Positions 8,447 to 16,209 of a stretch of DNA of 50,107 bases are shown here, in pieces. The first letter of the stretch is position 1. Every line of letters begins with the position of its first letter. Source of the stretch: Nitrospirota bacterium (GTDB lineage Bacteria; Nitrospirota; JACRHJ01); NCBI GenBank assembly GCA_021784575.1, contig JAJYHX010000010.1, forward strand, positions 1 to 50,107, read 5' to 3'. The notes under the pieces were generated by a model. The model saw nothing but the letters and a program-made list of their open reading frames with translations, did not search any database and was not told where the DNA came from. The position numbers and the translations under genes were made by a program.

Positions 8447-9118
8447 TTATTTTTTAGGCGGCACGCGGGGGCCCGATACGACAGGCTCTACCTTGCCCGT
8501 ATCCGTGTAATATTCGGCGGCGACAATCCCGAATTTGCCCTCAGCCACCAGTTTCCGGATTATACCGCTCCTCCTGACAATCTCCGAGCATGTATTCTTC
8601 ACGTTATCCTGCACCGCCTCGTTTAAAATATCCTTCTTGCGCGATTTCCGCGCCTCAACGACAGCCGGAAGTATCTTGTCGGTTATGCTGCCGACGTTGC
8701 CAGCCGGGCGCCTGCGCGCCTCAAGCGTCGTCTTTACCGCGCCGCACCCGGAATGCCCGAGCACCACGAGGAGCGGCACGTGCAGGTGTTCCACGGCGTA
8801 TTCTATGCTCCCTATTACCACCGGGTCCGCCACGTTTCCGGCGTCGCGTATAACGAACAGGCCGCCTATGCCCTGGTCGAAAATCATCTCCGGCGGGACG
8901 CGGCAGTCCGAACACGCAAGCACGATGGCGAATGGACGCCGCCCTTTCGCAAGCTCCATGCGCCTCTTCCCGCCGGTTCCCCTCCCGGCCAGGGTGCCGG
9001 CGACAAATCTCCTGTTGCCGGCAAGGAGCCTTTCCAGAGGGCTTACAGCCGCGAAGACTGGCGATGCAGCCGCAATGGAGACGAGCAGCATCGCATAAAC
9101 AATCACGGATTTTTTCAT
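8447..9118 (-). CDS. Exported beta-class carbonic anhydrase
   Basis: A 223-residue protein that interconverts CO2 and bicarbonate. Zinc ligands of the beta class are present: Cys69 and the Asp71-Arg73 dyad in CSDCR, then His122 and Cys125 in GHSGCG. Residues 1-23 are a signal peptide ending in PVFA, so the mature enzyme is periplasmic. AAGGTG precedes the ATG at 9118. It is inserted between cobC and cobB in the cobalamin operon, 5 bases from cobB, and so should be transcribed under the cobalamin riboswitch. No cobalamin role is known for it. Confidence 0.92.
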   Translation of the reverse strand: MKKSVIVYAMLLVSIAAASPVFAAVSPLERLLAGNRRFVAGTLAGRGTGGKRRMELAKGRRPFAIVLACSDCRVPPEMIFDQGIGGLFVIRDAGNVADPVVIGSIEYAVEHLHVPLLVVLGHSGCGAVKTTLEARRRPAGNVGSITDKILPAVVEARKSRKKDILNEAVQDNVKNTCSEIVRRSGIIRKLVAEGKFGIVAAEYYTDTGKVEPVVSGPRVPPKK

Positions 9119-9135
9119 GGCGACACCTTTTTGTT

Positions 9136-9753
9136 TTATCCGTTCAGCAGCTTCACCACCGGCATTCCGTCCTCGTAGAAATCTATTATGTTCAGCGCGC
9201 CGTAATGCTGCTCTATGCGGAAGATGTTCTTAATCTCAAGCCCCAGGGCATGAGAAAGTATTATCCTGTTCACCCCGCCGTGGCCTATCAGAACCACCTC
9301 CTTGCCCTTGTGCGCAGCCAGCGTTTCGTTCAGCGCGGGGATTACCCTTGCAGAAAGCCCAAGGAGTGATTCTCCGCCCGGAGGGACAAAGTGCACTATG
9401 TCGCTTAACCACGCCTTCCAGTCTTCGGGGTATGCCGCTTCTATCTCGTCAAAGCTCTTGCCCTCCCAAAGCCCTACGCCGCGCTCCCGAAACTCCGCCC
9501 TGGAAATGGCCTTTGCTCCATGCGGCCCTCCGATAATTTCGGCGCCCTTTATCGTCCGGATGAGGTCGGAGCAGTAAACGGCGTCCACGGGCTTGTCGAG
9601 CAGCATATCCCGCAGGCGCTCCATCTGCCGCACTCCCTCGTCAGTGATGTCCACGTCCCGGTGGCCGTTGTATCGCCTATTGGCCGGTCGAACGGCGCCG
9701 TCAGCGCCGCAGACCTCGCCGTGGCGGCAGAGATATAATCGAGTATGCGACAT
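9136..9753 (-). CDS. cobC: Alpha-ribazole phosphatase (histidine phosphatase family)
   Basis: A 205-residue histidine phosphatase with the catalytic RHGE motif near the N-terminus (LYLCRHGEV) and the second histidine in VLIGHGGVNR. In cobalamin assembly this family removes the 5' phosphate from alpha-ribazole phosphate or adenosylcobalamin phosphate. The context between cobS and cobB supports that role over phosphoglycerate mutase. I choose ATG 9753 because GGGAGGGG lies just ahead; an upstream in-frame GTG at 9777 would add eight residues. Confidence 0.85.
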   Translation of the reverse strand: MSHTRLYLCRHGEVCGADGAVRPANRRYNGHRDVDITDEGVRQMERLRDMLLDKPVDAVYCSDLIRTIKGAEIIGGPHGAKAISRAEFRERGVGLWEGKSFDEIEAAYPEDWKAWLSDIVHFVPPGGESLLGLSARVIPALNETLAAHKGKEVVLIGHGGVNRIILSHALGLEIKNIFRIEQHYGALNIIDFYEDGMPVVKLLNG

Positions 9754-9801
9754 CCATCCCCTCCCGGCCCCTCTCACATTGTAGGGCGAGTGGTGAGCAA
9801 T

Positions 9802-10542
9802 TCATATAATTGCAGAGAATACTATAAAAACGAGCGCCTCGCCAATCTCGGACGACGCGCCTATGGTGTCGCCGGTCTCGCCGCCTATGGAACGGTTAAA
9901 GAATACCCTCAGCAGAAGACAGACTATAGCCACCGCCGCGAGCGCGGCAAGGCCCGTAATGCCGCCGAACAAGGCCGCGAATGCCGCGGCCATGATGGAT
10001 GCGGCTATCAGGTGCGCCGGTTCTATATATGTGATAAACGAACCGGCAAGACTGTTCTCGCTCCGTGCGGGGCGCGAGCCGTATGATACGAGAACCTGTC
10101 CCCATCGGGACAGCGACGGCGCAAGAAGCAGCGCGCCGGGCCTCAAACCGGAAGGTATCGAATCGAGCGCCATGAACTTTACAAGCAGGAGAAGACATAT
10201 TGCGACGACACCCATCGCGCCCGTCCGGCTGTCCTTCATTATCGCAAGCGCCTTCCCCCTGTCGCCTTTCCCGCCGATTAATCCGTCCGCCGTATCGGCG
10301 AGGCCGTCCAGATGAAGCCCCCCGGTAATGACGGCGAGGAAGACTATGATAAGCGCGTCGGTTACCTGCCGTGGAAGCAGGCCCTTCGCCAGGTAATCGA
10401 AGAGCGCAAGTATAGATCCCAGGAGCAGCCCGACCAACGGGAAGAAGCTCATCATGTCGGCCATTCTGTCAGACGGAACCTTCTCCTGGCCGACGGGGAT
10501 AACAGTCAGAAAACCGAGCGCGGCCAAGAAGTTAGACAGCAT
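9802..10542 (-). CDS. cobS: Adenosylcobinamide-GDP ribazoletransferase (cobalamin synthase)
   Basis: An integral membrane enzyme of about 246 residues that joins adenosylcobinamide-GDP to alpha-ribazole, the last step of nucleotide loop assembly. Family motifs are visible: FLTVIPVG near the N-terminus, GGLHLDGLADTADGLIGG with its acidic metal-binding residues, and MKDSRTGAMGV. Several hydrophobic spans follow. The ATG at 10542 shares one base with the cobT stop (TGATG), the same arrangement as cobO-cobU, so I prefer it to the in-frame TTG two codons earlier. Confidence 0.94.
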   Translation of the reverse strand: MLSNFLAALGFLTVIPVGQEKVPSDRMADMMSFFPLVGLLLGSILALFDYLAKGLLPRQVTDALIIVFLAVITGGLHLDGLADTADGLIGGKGDRGKALAIMKDSRTGAMGVVAICLLLLVKFMALDSIPSGLRPGALLLAPSLSRWGQVLVSYGSRPARSENSLAGSFITYIEPAHLIAASIMAAAFAALFGGITGLAALAAVAIVCLLLRVFFNRSIGGETGDTIGASSEIGEALVFIVFSAII

Positions 10543-11603
10543 CAGCAAATCTTCTCACCGTCAACCCCGGCCTCGCCGAAGGTAGCCATTTCGTTCAGCG
10601 CCTTTACCCCTGCCTCGACAATAATCATACCGAGCGCGGCGCCCGTGCCTTCGCCCAACCTCATGCCGAGGTCAAGAAGCGGCCTTTGCCCCAGAAGCTC
10701 AAGCATGGCGGCATGTCCGCGCTCAACGGACTTGTGCGCGGCAATGACATATCCTTTCGCCTCAGGCTTTATTCTGCACGCCGCAACCGCCCCGGCTGTG
10801 GATATGAACCCGTCCACCACAACCGGCAGCCTCCGCGCGGCGGCCCCGAGCACCACCCCGGCGATGCCCGCAATCTCGTAGCCGCCAAGGCTTGCGAGTG
10901 TTCCAAGCGGGTCATCCGCATCCGGCGGGTTCGCCGCAAGCGCTTTTTTTATAACCTCAACCTTTGCCGCAAAACGCTCCTCGCCTATACCGGTCCCGTA
11001 TCCCGTCACATCCGCCGCGGAGAGGCCGGTATATGCCGCCGCGAGCGCCGAGGAAGGCGTCGTGTTTGCGATGCCCATGTCGCCTGTTCCGAATATGCCG
11101 TAGCCCCTGTCGGCGAACTCGTTTGCCAGCCCTATGCCCACCTCCACCGCCCTGATACAGTCCGTCCGGCTCATGGCAGGCCCTTTTACGATATTATTCG
11201 TCCCCCGGCCAACCTTGGCGTTCCTAAGGCCCTCGACCAGCCCGAACTCGTGGTCAACCCCGATGTCCGTTACGATAATATCCGCTCCCGCGTGCCTGCC
11301 TAGGACGTTCACTCCCGCGCCGCCGTTTATAAAATTCAGCACCATCTGGGCCGTGACGGCCTTCGGGTATGCGCTTACAAGCTCATCCGCCACACCGTGG
11401 TCTCCGGCGAAGACGAATATCACCTTCCTCGACACATCCGGGCGCTCGTTTCCGGTAATCAGGCAGACGCGTTTCGCAAGCTCCTCCAGCCGCCCAAGAC
11501 TGCCCGGCGGCTTCGTCTTGTTATCGAGCCGCCTCTGCACATCCGCCGCCCGCGATTCGTCCACGGGCATTATATCTCTTAAAGTTTGCTCGAACAAAAC
11601 CAT
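10542..11603 (-). CDS. cobT: Nicotinate-nucleotide--dimethylbenzimidazole phosphoribosyltransferase
   Basis: A 353-residue enzyme that activates the lower-ligand base by transferring phosphoribose from nicotinate mononucleotide, giving alpha-ribazole phosphate or an analogue. Clear family segments include DNKTKPPGSLGRLEELA, FAGDHGVADE, NGGAGVNVLGRHAGA, GTGDMGIANTTPSSA, and the C-terminal LDLGMRLGEGTGAALGM with the catalytic glutamate region. AAGGAG precedes the ATG at 11603. The base it activates here may be 5-hydroxybenzimidazole or a derivative if the ThiC-family gene in the operon is BzaF. Confidence 0.96.
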   Translation of the reverse strand: MVLFEQTLRDIMPVDESRAADVQRRLDNKTKPPGSLGRLEELAKRVCLITGNERPDVSRKVIFVFAGDHGVADELVSAYPKAVTAQMVLNFINGGAGVNVLGRHAGADIIVTDIGVDHEFGLVEGLRNAKVGRGTNNIVKGPAMSRTDCIRAVEVGIGLANEFADRGYGIFGTGDMGIANTTPSSALAAAYTGLSAADVTGYGTGIGEERFAAKVEVIKKALAANPPDADDPLGTLASLGGYEIAGIAGVVLGAAARRLPVVVDGFISTAGAVAACRIKPEAKGYVIAAHKSVERGHAAMLELLGQRPLLDLGMRLGEGTGAALGMIIVEAGVKALNEMATFGEAGVDGEKIC

Positions 11604-11617
11604 AATACTCCTTCATA

Positions 11618-11657
11618 ACGCCCCCTCTGTCCCCCTCTTATCTTAAGATGGGGATGA
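11618..11657. repeat. Palindromic repeat (family B)
   Basis: CGCCCCCTCTGTCCCCCTCTTATCTTAAGATGGGGATGA-like sequence between cobU and cobT. A near-identical copy is at 44851-44888. The TCTTATCTTAAGA core with flanking CCCC/GGGG can fold into a hairpin. It sits inside the operon, so it is transcribed. Confidence 0.6.
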
Positions 11658-11663
11658 AGGAAG

Positions 11664-12185
11664 TTATTTCAACCGCACCGGCAGGCCAGAAACGACGAGA
11701 TAGGCTTCGTCGGCGGCCTGGGCGATTATCTGGTTGACCCTCCCGGCGGCGTCCCGGAACGCGCGGGCCGGGGCGTCAGCCGGCACAATCCCGGAGCCGA
11801 GTTCGTTCGACACGACTATTACAACACCCCTGAAATTCTTCAACGCGCCCGCAAGCACGTCCGCCCTTGCAGACGCCATATCTTCAAAACCGGCGCTTCC
11901 ATTTTTTTCCATGAGGTTGGAGAGCCAGAGGGTCAGGCAGTCTATTATCACCGTTCCGCCTCCTGTGCCGTGCAGGGCTTCGGCAATATTTTCCGGCTCC
12001 TCCACACTCTCCCAGTCCGCCCCGCGCGCCTCCCTGTGTCTTCTTATGCGCTCCGCCATCTCGCCGTCTCTCGCCTGGGCCGTGGCTATGTATATGAGCC
12101 GCCCGCCCTGTTTTTCGGCCAGGCGCAGGCCGAAACCGCTTTTCCCGGAGCGCGCGCCGCCGGTTATGAATATGACTCTCCCCAT
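11664..12185 (-). CDS. cobU: Bifunctional adenosylcobinamide kinase / adenosylcobinamide-phosphate guanylyltransferase
   Basis: A 173-residue P-loop enzyme that phosphorylates adenosylcobinamide and then transfers GMP to it, supplying the substrate of CobS. The Walker A sequence GGARSGKS is at residues 8-15, followed by the family motifs YIATAQARD, RIRRHREARG, VIIDCLTLWLSN and VVSNELGSGIVP. The true start is ATG 12185, which shares one base with the cobO stop codon; a longer frame upstream only reads through the end of cobO in another frame. Confidence 0.95.
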   Translation of the reverse strand: MGRVIFITGGARSGKSGFGLRLAEKQGGRLIYIATAQARDGEMAERIRRHREARGADWESVEEPENIAEALHGTGGGTVIIDCLTLWLSNLMEKNGSAGFEDMASARADVLAGALKNFRGVVIVVSNELGSGIVPADAPARAFRDAAGRVNQIIAQAADEAYLVVSGLPVRLK

Positions 12186-12721
12186 CAGAACTCGATTCCC
12201 CTGCGCGCCTTCAGCCCGTTTTCCGCAGGATGTTTTATCACGGTCATCTCCGTGACATAATCCGCAAGCTCTATAATTTCTTCCGGGCATCCCCTGCCCG
12301 TAAGCACAAGCTCCAGGCCTTCCGGCTTTTCTTTAATGAACGAGGCCAGGTCTTCCGCTTCCAGCCACCCTTCCTTGACGCAGTTGTTTATCTCGTCCAG
12401 GACGGCCATGTCGTATTCGCCGGAGGAGAGCTTCTCCCTGACGAGCGAGAATCCCCGTCGGATTGATTTCTTCAGTTCGCCGATATTGCAGCCTTCCTTG
12501 CAGAAGAGCGGGTGCCGCTGGTCGGCGAACCTTATTATCTCGGCGCCGGGAATCTTCGACAGCATCTTTATTTCGCCTGAAACGCTGCCGCCCCCTTTAA
12601 GGAACTGGACTACAAGAACGCTCAGGCCCTGCCCGAGGGCGCGCAAGGCAAGGCCAATAGCGGCGGTGGTCTTGCCCTTTGAAAAGCCCGTATAGACGTG
12701 TACCAAGCCTTTTCCCGGCAT
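12185..12721 (-). CDS. cobO: Cob(I)alamin adenosyltransferase (CobA/BtuR type)
   Basis: A 178-residue enzyme that attaches the 5'-deoxyadenosyl group of ATP to reduced corrinoids. The P-loop is GFSKGKTTAA near residue 13, and VLVVQFLKGG, VLDEINNCVKEGWL and LVLTGRGCPEEIIELADYV match the BtuR/CobO family. It is the first gene of the operon, behind the riboswitch and terminator. GAGGCG lies upstream of the ATG at 12721. Confidence 0.95.
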   Translation of the reverse strand: MPGKGLVHVYTGFSKGKTTAAIGLALRALGQGLSVLVVQFLKGGGSVSGEIKMLSKIPGAEIIRFADQRHPLFCKEGCNIGELKKSIRRGFSLVREKLSSGEYDMAVLDEINNCVKEGWLEAEDLASFIKEKPEGLELVLTGRGCPEEIIELADYVTEMTVIKHPAENGLKARRGIEF

Positions 12722-12745
12722 GACGCGGCGCCTCAGAATAGCCCT

Positions 12746-12780
12746 AAAACAAAAAACCCCGGCCTTGAAATGGCGGGGGT
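12746..12780 (-). terminator. Intrinsic terminator of the riboswitch expression platform
   Basis: On the minus strand CCCCGCC-ATTTCAA-GGCCGGGG (one bulged C) is followed by TTTTTTG and TTTT. It lies between the cobalamin aptamer and cobO, so it can cut transcription when the aptamer is occupied. Confidence 0.7.
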
Positions 12781-12824
12781 GTAAAAAACGGACTCTTACC
12801 TCCCCCTCGGAAGTAACAGGTTAT

Positions 12825-12990
12825 ATCGACCAGGTATCCTGACTCGCGGGTCGTCGCCTCTACCCGCCTTCCCATCCATACAGGACAGTGGCATACGGGC
12901 AGGCTTGCCGCTTACAGTTGCGGGGCAGTGACGGCTTTTACCGTCTTCCCTGGAATTTTATGGAACCGGGGGCAGACTTCGCCTGCCCCC
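12825..12990 (-). promoter_or_regulatory. Cobalamin riboswitch
   Basis: Read on the minus strand, the conserved core is present in order: GTCACTGCCCCGCAACTGTA, AGCGG, GCCACTG near 12885, GGGAAGGCGGG near 12870, and GAGTCAGGATACCTG near 12840, the last being the typical receptor end of the fold. A GC hairpin (GGGGGCAG/CTGCCCCC, 12968-12990) opens the region. Between the core and cobO lie a TTACTTCC/GGAGGTAA hairpin with TTTTTT after it and the main terminator. Control is therefore probably transcriptional and negative by adenosylcobalamin or a related corrinoid. Confidence 0.92.
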
Positions 12991-13000
12991 TTCCCGACTC

Positions 13001-13029
13001 AAAATACATAGAATTTAACCGGTTGTCAA
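13001..13029 (-). promoter_or_regulatory. Promoter of the cobalamin operon
   Basis: On the minus strand TTGACA (13029-13024), 17 bases, then TATTTT (13006-13001), directly before the riboswitch. The -35 is perfect and the spacing ideal. Two palindromes AACCGGTT (13017-13024 and 13034-13041) flank and touch the -35. Confidence 0.7.
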
Positions 13030-13039
13030 GCAAAACCGG

Positions 13040-13156
13040 TTAATCTGTCTTCTTCATGGGCTTACCGCAGCACACCAGCACGCCGCCGCCAGCCTTTGTC
13101 ACCTTCACCTCGTTCCCGCACACGTCGCAAACATACGTCTTGCCAAGCTCCGCCAT
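13040..13156 (-). CDS. Desulforedoxin-type iron protein
   Basis: A 38-residue protein, MAELGKTYVC DVCGNEV..., with the desulforedoxin metal site: CDVC (Cys10, Cys13) and the adjacent pair Cys29-Cys30 in VLVCCGKPM. The spacing and the GGGVLVCCG phrase match the desulforedoxin domain that also begins desulfoferrodoxins. It binds one Fe(SCys)4 centre per chain and is a likely electron carrier. GGAGGGAG precedes the ATG at 13156. It is the last gene of the rubredoxin/flavodiiron group, and its stop codon lies within the second AACCGGTT palindrome of the next promoter. Confidence 0.85.
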   Translation of the reverse strand: MAELGKTYVCDVCGNEVKVTKAGGGVLVCCGKPMKKTD

Positions 13157-13195
13157 GATACTCCCTCCTCCTCGTGATACGCGTTGTTGATATTG

Positions 13196-13330
13196 CTACG
13201 CTTTTTCCTCGAAAGCATCCTTGCCCGCAAAACATACCGGGCACTGCCAGTCGGCCGGCAGCTGCTCAAACGATGTGCCTTCCACCCTCTCGTCATACTC
13301 ATAGCCGCATACGCTGCATTTCCAGATCAT
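13196..13330 (-). CDS. Rubredoxin
   Basis: A 44-residue rubredoxin with the two iron-binding pairs CSVCG (Cys5, Cys8) and CPVC (Cys30, Cys33), the YEYDE segment and the FEQLPADW loop. The usual glycine after the second pair is replaced by phenylalanine ([11 protein letters not shown]). Rubredoxins pass single electrons to flavodiiron proteins, and the flavodiiron gene ends 14 bases upstream, so it is the obvious partner. It ends about 40 bases before the desulforedoxin gene. GGAGGCGA precedes the ATG at 13330. Confidence 0.92.
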   Translation of the reverse strand: MIWKCSVCGYEYDERVEGTSFEQLPADWQCPVCFAGKDAFEEKA

Positions 13331-13344
13331 TATCGTCGCCTCCG

Positions 13345-14559
13345 TCAGAACTTTTGGTGCAGTTCCTTAACCTTTTTCGCAAACTCCCTGCCGAAATCGT
13401 AGCAAGCTTTCTCGTCGTCGGCCGACGGCTTGTAAAGCACCTGAAGCCCCGGCCCGAAAGTCTCAAGCCCCATTCTGTCGAACTCCGCGTAAGCCTCCTT
13501 CACGGCGCCTCCGCCCCAGCCGTAGCTGCCGAACGCGCCCATAATCCTGTCTTTTGGCCTCAAGCCGCGCAGGTGCGCCAGGAACTCGGCCACCGTCGGA
13601 AAGAGTATATTGTTCATCGTCGGCGAACCTACAAGACAGCCTCTCGACTTCCAGAACTCCGTGACGGCGGCGCTCATGTGCGTAGTCCTGAGCTTCATCA
13701 GCCTGCACCCGACGCCTTCGTCCTTTATCCCCTGGAGGATGGGCGCGGCCATTCTTTCCGTGCTGTGCCACATGGTGTCGTATATTACCACCACGCTCAG
13801 GTCGGCCTTTCCGCCAGCCATGTCGAGATACGCCTGCAATACCCTGCCGGGGTCTTTCCGCCATATAATGCCGTGGTCCGGGGCTATCATATCGATTTCC
13901 AGGCCGAGACGCTGCATCTCCGCAATCTTGCTTTTGATAATCTGGCCGAACGGCATCAATATGTTCGCGTAGTAGTCCCAGACCGTGTCGTCCAGTTCGT
14001 TCACGGACTGGCGGGCTGTGTATTCGTCGTCGAACCTAAAGGAGGACGCGATGTGCTGGCCAAAACCGTCCTGGCTGAAAAGGAGTTTCTCCTCTCTGAC
14101 GTATGTCATCATGGAGTCCGGCCAGTGCAGCATCGGGGTCTCGATAAATAAAAGCGTCCTCTTGCCGACAGAGAGGGTATCGCCGGTTTTAACGACATTC
14201 ATCTTCCATTTCGAGATGTCGAAGAACCTGGCGAGGCCCTTTTTGCCCTTCTCCGTTATGTATATCGTCGCTCCGGGCGAAAGCTCCATTATCCTGTCGA
14301 GGCTTGTGACGTGGTCGTTCTCTATGTGGTTGATTACTATGTTTTTGATTCTCGACGGCTCCACAACGCCGCTTATGCTCTTTATCGTCTCCTCGGAGAA
14401 ATCGTATTTGACGGTATCGACGAGGGTTATGTCGTCGTCCATAAGGAGATAATTGTTGTATGTGGTGCCGCGAGGGGTTTCATAGCCGTGGAAATCCCGC
14501 ACGTTCCAGTCCACGGCACCTACCCAGTATATGCCACCTTTTATTTCAACGGCTTTCAT
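13345..14559 (-). CDS. fprA: Flavodiiron protein (rubredoxin:oxygen/nitric oxide oxidoreductase)
   Basis: A 404-residue class A flavodiiron protein that reduces O2 to water and/or NO to N2O. The metallo-beta-lactamase domain has all di-iron ligands: His78, Glu80, Asp82 and His83 in HIENDH, His145 in MLHWPDSM, Asp164 in [10 protein letters not shown], and the last histidine in APDHGIIWR. The flavodoxin domain begins near residue 255 ([15 protein letters not shown]) and contains GSPTMNN and [11 protein letters not shown] for FMN binding. GGAGG precedes ATG 14559. It heads a three-gene unit with rubredoxin and desulforedoxin, an anaerobe-style oxygen or NO defence set. Confidence 0.95.
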   Translation of the reverse strand: MKAVEIKGGIYWVGAVDWNVRDFHGYETPRGTTYNNYLLMDDDITLVDTVKYDFSEETIKSISGVVEPSRIKNIVINHIENDHVTSLDRIMELSPGATIYITEKGKKGLARFFDISKWKMNVVKTGDTLSVGKRTLLFIETPMLHWPDSMMTYVREEKLLFSQDGFGQHIASSFRFDDEYTARQSVNELDDTVWDYYANILMPFGQIIKSKIAEMQRLGLEIDMIAPDHGIIWRKDPGRVLQAYLDMAGGKADLSVVVIYDTMWHSTERMAAPILQGIKDEGVGCRLMKLRTTHMSAAVTEFWKSRGCLVGSPTMNNILFPTVAEFLAHLRGLRPKDRIMGAFGSYGWGGGAVKEAYAEFDRMGLETFGPGLQVLYKPSADDEKACYDFGREFAKKVKELHQKF

Positions 14560-14659
14560 CTGTCCTCCGTATGCCGCAAATTAATCTATGCGGACGCATA
14601 GAAACTGCCAAAGGCGGGTGAAAAGACCTTGTGCGGCCAGGAATCGCCGCAGGGGAAAA

Positions 14660-14735
14660 TGGAGCGGGCGACGGGTCTCGAACCCGCGACACCAAGCTTG
14701 GGAAGCTTGTACTCTACCAACTGAGCTACGCCCGC
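14660..14735 (-). tRNA. tRNA-Gly (anticodon CCC)
   Basis: A 76-base cloverleaf on the minus strand: acceptor GCGGGCG/CGCCCGC, D arm GCTCAGTTGGTAGAGT, anticodon stem CAAGC/GCTTG around loop TTCCCAA, T arm GCGGGTTCGAGACCCGT, encoded CCA. Confidence 0.95.
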
Positions 14736-14770
14736 GTCAATCCGTGCTAATCGACGTCAATCCGTGGTTA
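14736..14770. repeat. Short tandem repeat between tRNA-Gly and dedA
   Basis: GTCAATCCGTGCTAATC and GTCAATCCGTGGTTAAT occur back to back. A related phrase, CGTGTTCGTGTTTCGTGTTTT, is found at 36074-36098. No function is evident. Confidence 0.4.
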
Positions 14771-14811
14771 ATAATACCATCACGCCTTTGCATTTTCAAT
14801 ATGATTTTGGA

Positions 14812-15438
14812 TCAGCCGGCGGCCTTCGCTTTCCTCGGCCAGTGCCGCCAGACAAACCATGTGATACCCGCAATGATTACAACGCCGATTGCCGCGTCCA
14901 TCCGGTGAAAATATTTCCCCAGGGTATTCCAGTTCTCGCCCATCTTCTCGCCTATCCAGGCAAGCCCCAGGCACCACGGGAAAGAACCAAGGAACGTGTA
15001 TAACACGAATTTAGGAAAATTCATCCCGGCAATCCCGGCCGGCAGGGATATGAACGTCCTGATGACCGGCAGAAGGCGGGAAACAAAGATTGCGCTTTCT
15101 CCGAACCTTGCGAACCACCTGTCTGCCCAGTCGAGCTCTCTCGGCGTGATGAGTATATATTTCCCGTATTTCAGCAGGAAAGGCCGCCCGCCGTATACGC
15201 CCGCCCAGTAAGCGATGACGGAACCCATGACGCACCCGGCAGTCCCCGCCAGGGCGACATAAAAAAGCCGGAAATGCCCCGCGTATACGAGGTATCCGGA
15301 GAAAGGCATTATAATCTCGGACGGGAGCGGTATGCAGGCGGACTCAATCGCCATCATCAGGGCTATCCCGCCGTAGCCGATTTTGGATATGCCGACTATG
15401 ACAAACGCCGCGACGGATTTGATAATCACTTCGGACAT
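14812..15438 (-). CDS. DedA family inner-membrane protein
   Basis: A 208-residue multi-span membrane protein with DedA/SNARE-associated features: ESACIPLPSEIIMPFSGYL near residues 30-48, GSVIAYWAGVYGGRPF, and the characteristic RLLPVIRTFISLPAGIAGM segment. DedA proteins support membrane homeostasis and some are lipid scramblases or flippases for undecaprenyl phosphate or phosphatidylethanolamine; which applies here cannot be read from the sequence. The ATG at 15438 follows GGGGAGG and lies two bases after the pcm stop, so the two genes are coupled. Confidence 0.9.
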   Translation of the reverse strand: MSEVIIKSVAAFVIVGISKIGYGGIALMMAIESACIPLPSEIIMPFSGYLVYAGHFRLFYVALAGTAGCVMGSVIAYWAGVYGGRPFLLKYGKYILITPRELDWADRWFARFGESAIFVSRLLPVIRTFISLPAGIAGMNFPKFVLYTFLGSFPWCLGLAWIGEKMGENWNTLGKYFHRMDAAIGVVIIAGITWFVWRHWPRKAKAAG

Positions 15439-15439
15439 T

Positions 15440-16099
15440 CTACCTCCCCTCGGCCTTAAAGCCGTATGCGCCTATCAGGGGCACGAAAACACATTTTATG
15501 GATTCCTTCAGGTCAACCGCGCCGCCCGGTTTTTTATCCGCGACCACGAGAGTCTGGAGGTATTTATCGCCGATAGGGATAACCATGCGCCCGCCATCCT
15601 TCAGCTGTTCCAGGAGCGGTTTCGGGACATCGGGCGAAGCCGCGGTAACGATTATTCTGTCGAATGGGGCTTCATCGCGCCAGCCGTACGTGCCGTCGAA
15701 TGTGCGGACGGCTATATTGGAATAACCGAGAAAATCGAGCACCTTCCTTGCGCGCATCCCAAGCGCGCCGATGCGCTCCACCGTGCAGACCTTCGATGCC
15801 GTTTCGGCGAGCACCGCCGCCTGATAACCGGAGCCGGTGCCGATTTCCAGAACCTTGCCGTCCTTCTCCGGGGCAAGCAGTTCTGTCATTATGGCCACCA
15901 TGTACGGCTGGGATATGGTCTGCCCCTCGCCGATAGGCAGGGCGTAATCCCCATAGGAGCGATTCCAGAGCGCCTCCTCGACAAACAGATGCCGAGGGAC
16001 CTTCAGCATTGCCTGGAGCACGCGCTGGTCCTTGATACCCCGCGCTACAAGCTGGGTTTCGACCATCTTTTTCCGGAGCGCATCGAAATTCTGAATCAT
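15440..16099 (-). CDS. pcm: Protein-L-isoaspartate O-methyltransferase
   Basis: A 219-residue AdoMet-dependent repair enzyme that methylates isoaspartyl residues in damaged proteins. The AdoMet loop is LEIGTGSGYQAAVLAE. Other family segments are PLPIGEGQTISQPYMVA-like (here LPIGEGQTISQPYMVAIM), VCTVERI, and PFDRIIVTAASPDVP. It lies upstream of dedA and downstream of surE with a palindromic repeat in the gap. The surE-pcm pairing is widespread in Gram-negative bacteria. Confidence 0.95.
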   Translation of the reverse strand: MIQNFDALRKKMVETQLVARGIKDQRVLQAMLKVPRHLFVEEALWNRSYGDYALPIGEGQTISQPYMVAIMTELLAPEKDGKVLEIGTGSGYQAAVLAETASKVCTVERIGALGMRARKVLDFLGYSNIAVRTFDGTYGWRDEAPFDRIIVTAASPDVPKPLLEQLKDGGRMVIPIGDKYLQTLVVADKKPGGAVDLKESIKCVFVPLIGAYGFKAEGR

Positions 16100-16114
16100 A
16101 AGCCCTTTGAATTT

Positions 16115-16193
16115 TTTTTCATACCCGCGAAAGCGGGTATCCGGGAATCTTAGCCAAACTCCGGATTCCCGATTAAGGCATTCGGGAATGACA
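16115..16193. repeat. Palindromic intergenic repeat (family A)
   Basis: Contains ACCCGCGAAAGCGGGT (hairpin), then ACTCCGGATTCCCGATTAAG and ATTCGGGAATGACAG. It shares the ATTCCCG...CGGGAATGAC core with copies at 4827-4897 and 17880-17925, and fills the surE-pcm gap. Confidence 0.6.
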
Positions 16194-16209
16194 GCCCAAG
16201 ACGTGCGTC

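Noticed and set aside
10543-10548. TTG start for cobS two codons upstream
   Set aside because: The ATG at 10542 keeps the TGATG overlap used elsewhere in the operon.
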